Shown here one piece after another: positions 7,305 through 9,141 of a stretch of DNA of 9,141 nt (positions within the stretch are counted from its first letter, which is position 1; each line of letters opens with the position of its first letter). The notes under the pieces are model-generated. The model was given only the letters and a program-made list of their open reading frames with translations, was not told the origin of the DNA and did no database searches. The DNA is from Nitrospira sp. (GTDB lineage: Bacteria; Nitrospirota; Nitrospiria; Nitrospirales; Nitrospiraceae), in contig SWDL01000160.1 in the NCBI GenBank assembly GCA_005116795.1, positions 1 through 9,141 on the forward strand. The letters are read 5' to 3'. The position numbers and the translations under genes were made by a program.

Positions 7305-8546
7305 ATGGATGAGATGTCGGGTCACAGAGACGCTCCAGAGGTCACCCTGCTGGATTACTGGCGGGTGGTGTGGAAGAGGAGGCGGCTGATCGGCGGCCTC
7401 ATGGCGGGGGGAGTCCTGCTTGCCATGGGGCTCAGTCTCCTGGCGCCGAAGATCTATGAGGCCTCCGCGTCCATACTGCCTCCCATAGCGGAACCGAGCG
7501 GCGGGGGCATGGGAGCGGCCGCGGCGCTGCTCGGTGGGCAGGGGATGAGCATTTCCTTGCCGGGCATGCCGGCCACGCCGGTGGATCTGTTCGTGGCCAT
7601 GTTAAAGTCCAAGACCATGGCGGAAGGGCTGGTGCAACGCTTCAACTTGATGCAGGTCTATCAGTCAAAGGCGGAGGAGGATGCCGTCCGAGCGCTTGAG
7701 GGCAGTACGCGGATTACGACCTCCAAAGAAAAAGTCATCAAGGTGACGGTGGAGGCCCAAGATCCGCAACTGGCGGCAGACCTGGCGAACGGCTATGTCG
7801 AAGGGCTCGACAAGCTGAACCGCACCTTGGCCGTGACGAAGGCGGGGCAGAATCGCCTGTTTGTCGGGAAACGCCTCGCTGACACCAAGATCGATCTGGC
7901 GGCAGCCGAAGATGCGCTGGTTGAATTTCAATCCAAGAACAAGACCGTCGCGCTGGATCAACAGGCGGCGGCGGCCCTGCGAGCCGCGGCGGAAATTCAG
8001 GGACGTATCAGCGCGGATGAGGTCAGACTCCAGGTCATGCAGAACTTTCTCACGCCGGAAAATCCTGATGCCATCAAGCTCACGCTGGAGATTCAGCAGT
8101 TGAAGCGACAGCTTCACATGCTGGAGTCCGGCAATGGGGGAAAGGGGATGGCCCCGGGCGATCGCCTGCACCCAGCCTTCTCCAGCGTCCCGACACTCGG
8201 GATCGAGCTTGCCCGGCTGATGCGGGATCTGAAGATTCAGGAGACCCTCTATGCCATGTTGGCGTCGCAGTATGAACAAGCGCAACTGGCCGAGGCGAGA
8301 GATACGCCCACCGTCCAGGTGTTGGATCACGCCAAACCGCCCTTCCGGAAAATCCGTCCCTCCGTCCGTCTCAACACGATGGTGGCGGGGGCCACGGCGA
8401 TCTTGATCGGCGTTCTGCTGGCGTTTTTCCTGGAATATCTCGAACAGGTGAAGCGACGACGAGTGGTCGCCAAAGTCACCGGCCTCGCTGAGAGTGTGCC
8501 GGCCGATTCCCTCTCGGAGGAAGAGACGTTCGAGACTGTCCGGTGA
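7305..8546 (+). CDS. Wzz/GumC-type polysaccharide chain-length determinant (no kinase domain)
   Basis: Predicted 413-residue inner-membrane polysaccharide co-polymerase. Seen: a short cytoplasmic N-terminus with LLDYWRVVWKRRR, typical of the Wzz N-terminal domain; TM1 at about 28-47; a periplasmic region with a Gly/Ala-rich loop (GGGMGAAAALLGGQGM) and long, probably coiled helices at about 185-290; the family motif before TM2 (AKPPFRKIRPSVRLN); TM2 at about 358-381; and a cytoplasmic tail of about 30 residues, basic then acidic (KRRR ... SEEETFE). There is no Walker A or tyrosine cluster, so no fused BY-kinase as in Wzc. The open frame runs back into the preceding gene to 7128, but the part before 7305 does not look like Wzz; ATG 7305, 14 bases after the upstream stop, fits (ATG 7314 is an alternative). 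Likely last gene of the SLBB-SLBB-Wzz operon. It probably sets polymer length and contacts the SLBB proteins across the periplasm. Confidence 0.88.
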   Translation: MDEMSGHRDAPEVTLLDYWRVVWKRRRLIGGLMAGGVLLAMGLSLLAPKIYEASASILPPIAEPSGGGMGAAAALLGGQGMSISLPGMPATPVDLFVAMLKSKTMAEGLVQRFNLMQVYQSKAEEDAVRALEGSTRITTSKEKVIKVTVEAQDPQLAADLANGYVEGLDKLNRTLAVTKAGQNRLFVGKRLADTKIDLAAAEDALVEFQSKNKTVALDQQAAAALRAAAEIQGRISADEVRLQVMQNFLTPENPDAIKLTLEIQQLKRQLHMLESGNGGKGMAPGDRLHPAFSSVPTLGIELARLMRDLKIQETLYAMLASQYEQAQLAEARDTPTVQVLDHAKPPFRKIRPSVRLNTMVAGATAILIGVLLAFFLEYLEQVKRRRVVAKVTGLAESVPADSLSEEETFETVR

Positions 8547-8576
8547 CGGACCGGCCGGGGTCGGACGGATCGGATC

Positions 8577-8601
8577 GGCGCGTCTTCGAATGAGACGAGC
8601 C
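8577..8601 (+). terminator. Weak hairpin after the Wzz-type gene, possible terminator
   Basis: CGTCT (8581-8585) and AGACG (8593-8597) are perfect inverse complements around a seven-base loop, and the stem extends by GGC/GCC (8577-8579 with 8599-8601) past one mismatch. No T-run follows (the next bases are CTGAAAATGAT), so an intrinsic terminator is doubtful. Its position 30 bases after the Wzz stop, before an unrelated transporter gene, is the main reason to list it. The rest of the 8547-8654 gap shows nothing convincing. Confidence 0.2.
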
Positions 8602-8654
8602 CTGAAAATGATCGCGCGTAAATCCTCACTCCTCTGACCTCACGCGCTTCTCGC

Positions 8655-9141
8655 ATGCCCGCCCACACCGTCCTCAGCGAACTCCTGGCGATCTTTGCCG
8701 TCTCGATCGTCGTGGTGTTCCTGTTCCAGAAATTGCGACTACCGTCGATTGCGGGGTTTCTGGTCGCGGGGTCTCTCATCGGGCCGTCGGGACTCAACCT
8801 CGTCTCCGACACGGGACAGATCCGCGTCCTGGCGGAAATCGGCGTCGTGCTGCTCCTGTTCTCCATCGGAGTGGAATTTTCCCTTGCCCATGTCGTGGCC
8901 GGACGGAAATTTCTGCTGGTCGGCGGCCCGGTTCAAGCCGTCAGTGTCGTCGCACTCGTCGCGGCAGGCGGCGCGCTGGCGGGCCTAGGGATACGACAGG
9001 CCTTGTTCTGGGGCTGCCTCGCGTCGCTCAGCAGCACGGCGATCGTGTTGAAAGCGTTGGCCGATCGGGGAGAAAGCGAGTCGATGTACGGTCGGCCCAC
9101 CATCGGCATCCTGGTCTTTCAGGACCTGGCCGTGGTGCCGA
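8655..9141 (+). CDS. CPA2-family (Kef-like) monovalent cation:proton antiporter, N-terminal part (partial)
   Basis: First 162 residues of an integral inner-membrane antiporter of the CPA2 family, which exchanges Na+ or K+ for protons; the gene runs off the window end. Seen: successive hydrophobic helices starting at LSELLAIFAVSIVVVFLFQ; the family motif LRLPSIAGFLVAGSLIGPSGL; then LAEIGVVLLLFSIGVEFSL; and LSSTAIVLKALADRGE followed by GRPTIGILVFQDLAVVP. The FQD in the last motif carries the aspartate conserved in ion-binding helices of Kef-type proteins. A C-terminal TrkA-N (RCK) regulatory domain could follow outside the window, so it cannot be classed further. ATG 8655 fits the family N-terminus, but no ribosome binding site precedes it. 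It follows the Wzz-type gene by 108 bases and has no obvious link to polysaccharide export, so it is probably a separate transcript. Confidence 0.88.
   Translation, partial: MPAHTVLSELLAIFAVSIVVVFLFQKLRLPSIAGFLVAGSLIGPSGLNLVSDTGQIRVLAEIGVVLLLFSIGVEFSLAHVVAGRKFLLVGGPVQAVSVVALVAAGGALAGLGIRQALFWGCLASLSSTAIVLKALADRGESESMYGRPTIGILVFQDLAVVP

Noticed and set aside
8614..8647. GCGCGT (8614-8619) and ACGCGC (8642-8647) inverted pair before the antiporter start, as an operator or terminator.
   Set aside because: A six-base CG-only match with a 22-base loop is expected by chance in GC-rich DNA.

Overview
The window is a GC-rich stretch from a Gram-negative (two-membrane) bacterium. It is built around a polysaccharide export module. 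The outer-membrane barrel, the periplasmic SLBB export proteins and the inner-membrane Wzz protein all require a diderm envelope. The gene style (long SLBB proteins, a Wzi-type barrel with an N-terminal helical domain, a kinase-less Wzz) suggests Nitrospirota such as Nitrospira, or a deltaproteobacterial relative. That placement is an impression from sequence style and was not tested.

Layout, all on the + strand: (1) 1-400, the 3' end of an SUMF1/FGE-fold gene that lacks the catalytic cysteine pair in its C-terminal segment. (2) 387-2087, a Wzi-family outer-membrane barrel whose likely start lies inside the previous gene. (3) 2088-2295, a 208-base gap with a plausible sigma70-type promoter. 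(4) 2296-4578 and 4579-7290, two adjacent paralogous polysaccharide export (Wza/OPX-type) proteins with five and six SLBB repeats; the second starts on the base after the first one's stop. (5) 7305-8546, a Wzz/GumC-type chain-length protein 14 bases further on. (6) 8547-8654, a short gap with a weak hairpin. (7) 8655 to the window end, the N-terminal part of a CPA2-type (Kef-like) monovalent cation:proton antiporter, probably a separate unit.

Working model: the Wzz-type protein sits in the inner membrane and coordinates polymer length and hand-over. The two SLBB proteins form the periplasmic part of the conduit. The Wzi-type barrel acts at the outer surface in anchoring or release of the polymer. 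There are no glycosyltransferases, flippase, polymerase or tyrosine kinase here, so synthesis must be encoded outside the window. The most interesting point is the tandem SLBB pair: only the downstream copy keeps a C-terminal membrane helix and it carries one extra SLBB module, which suggests a specialised two-component export channel. No wholly unknown system is visible.
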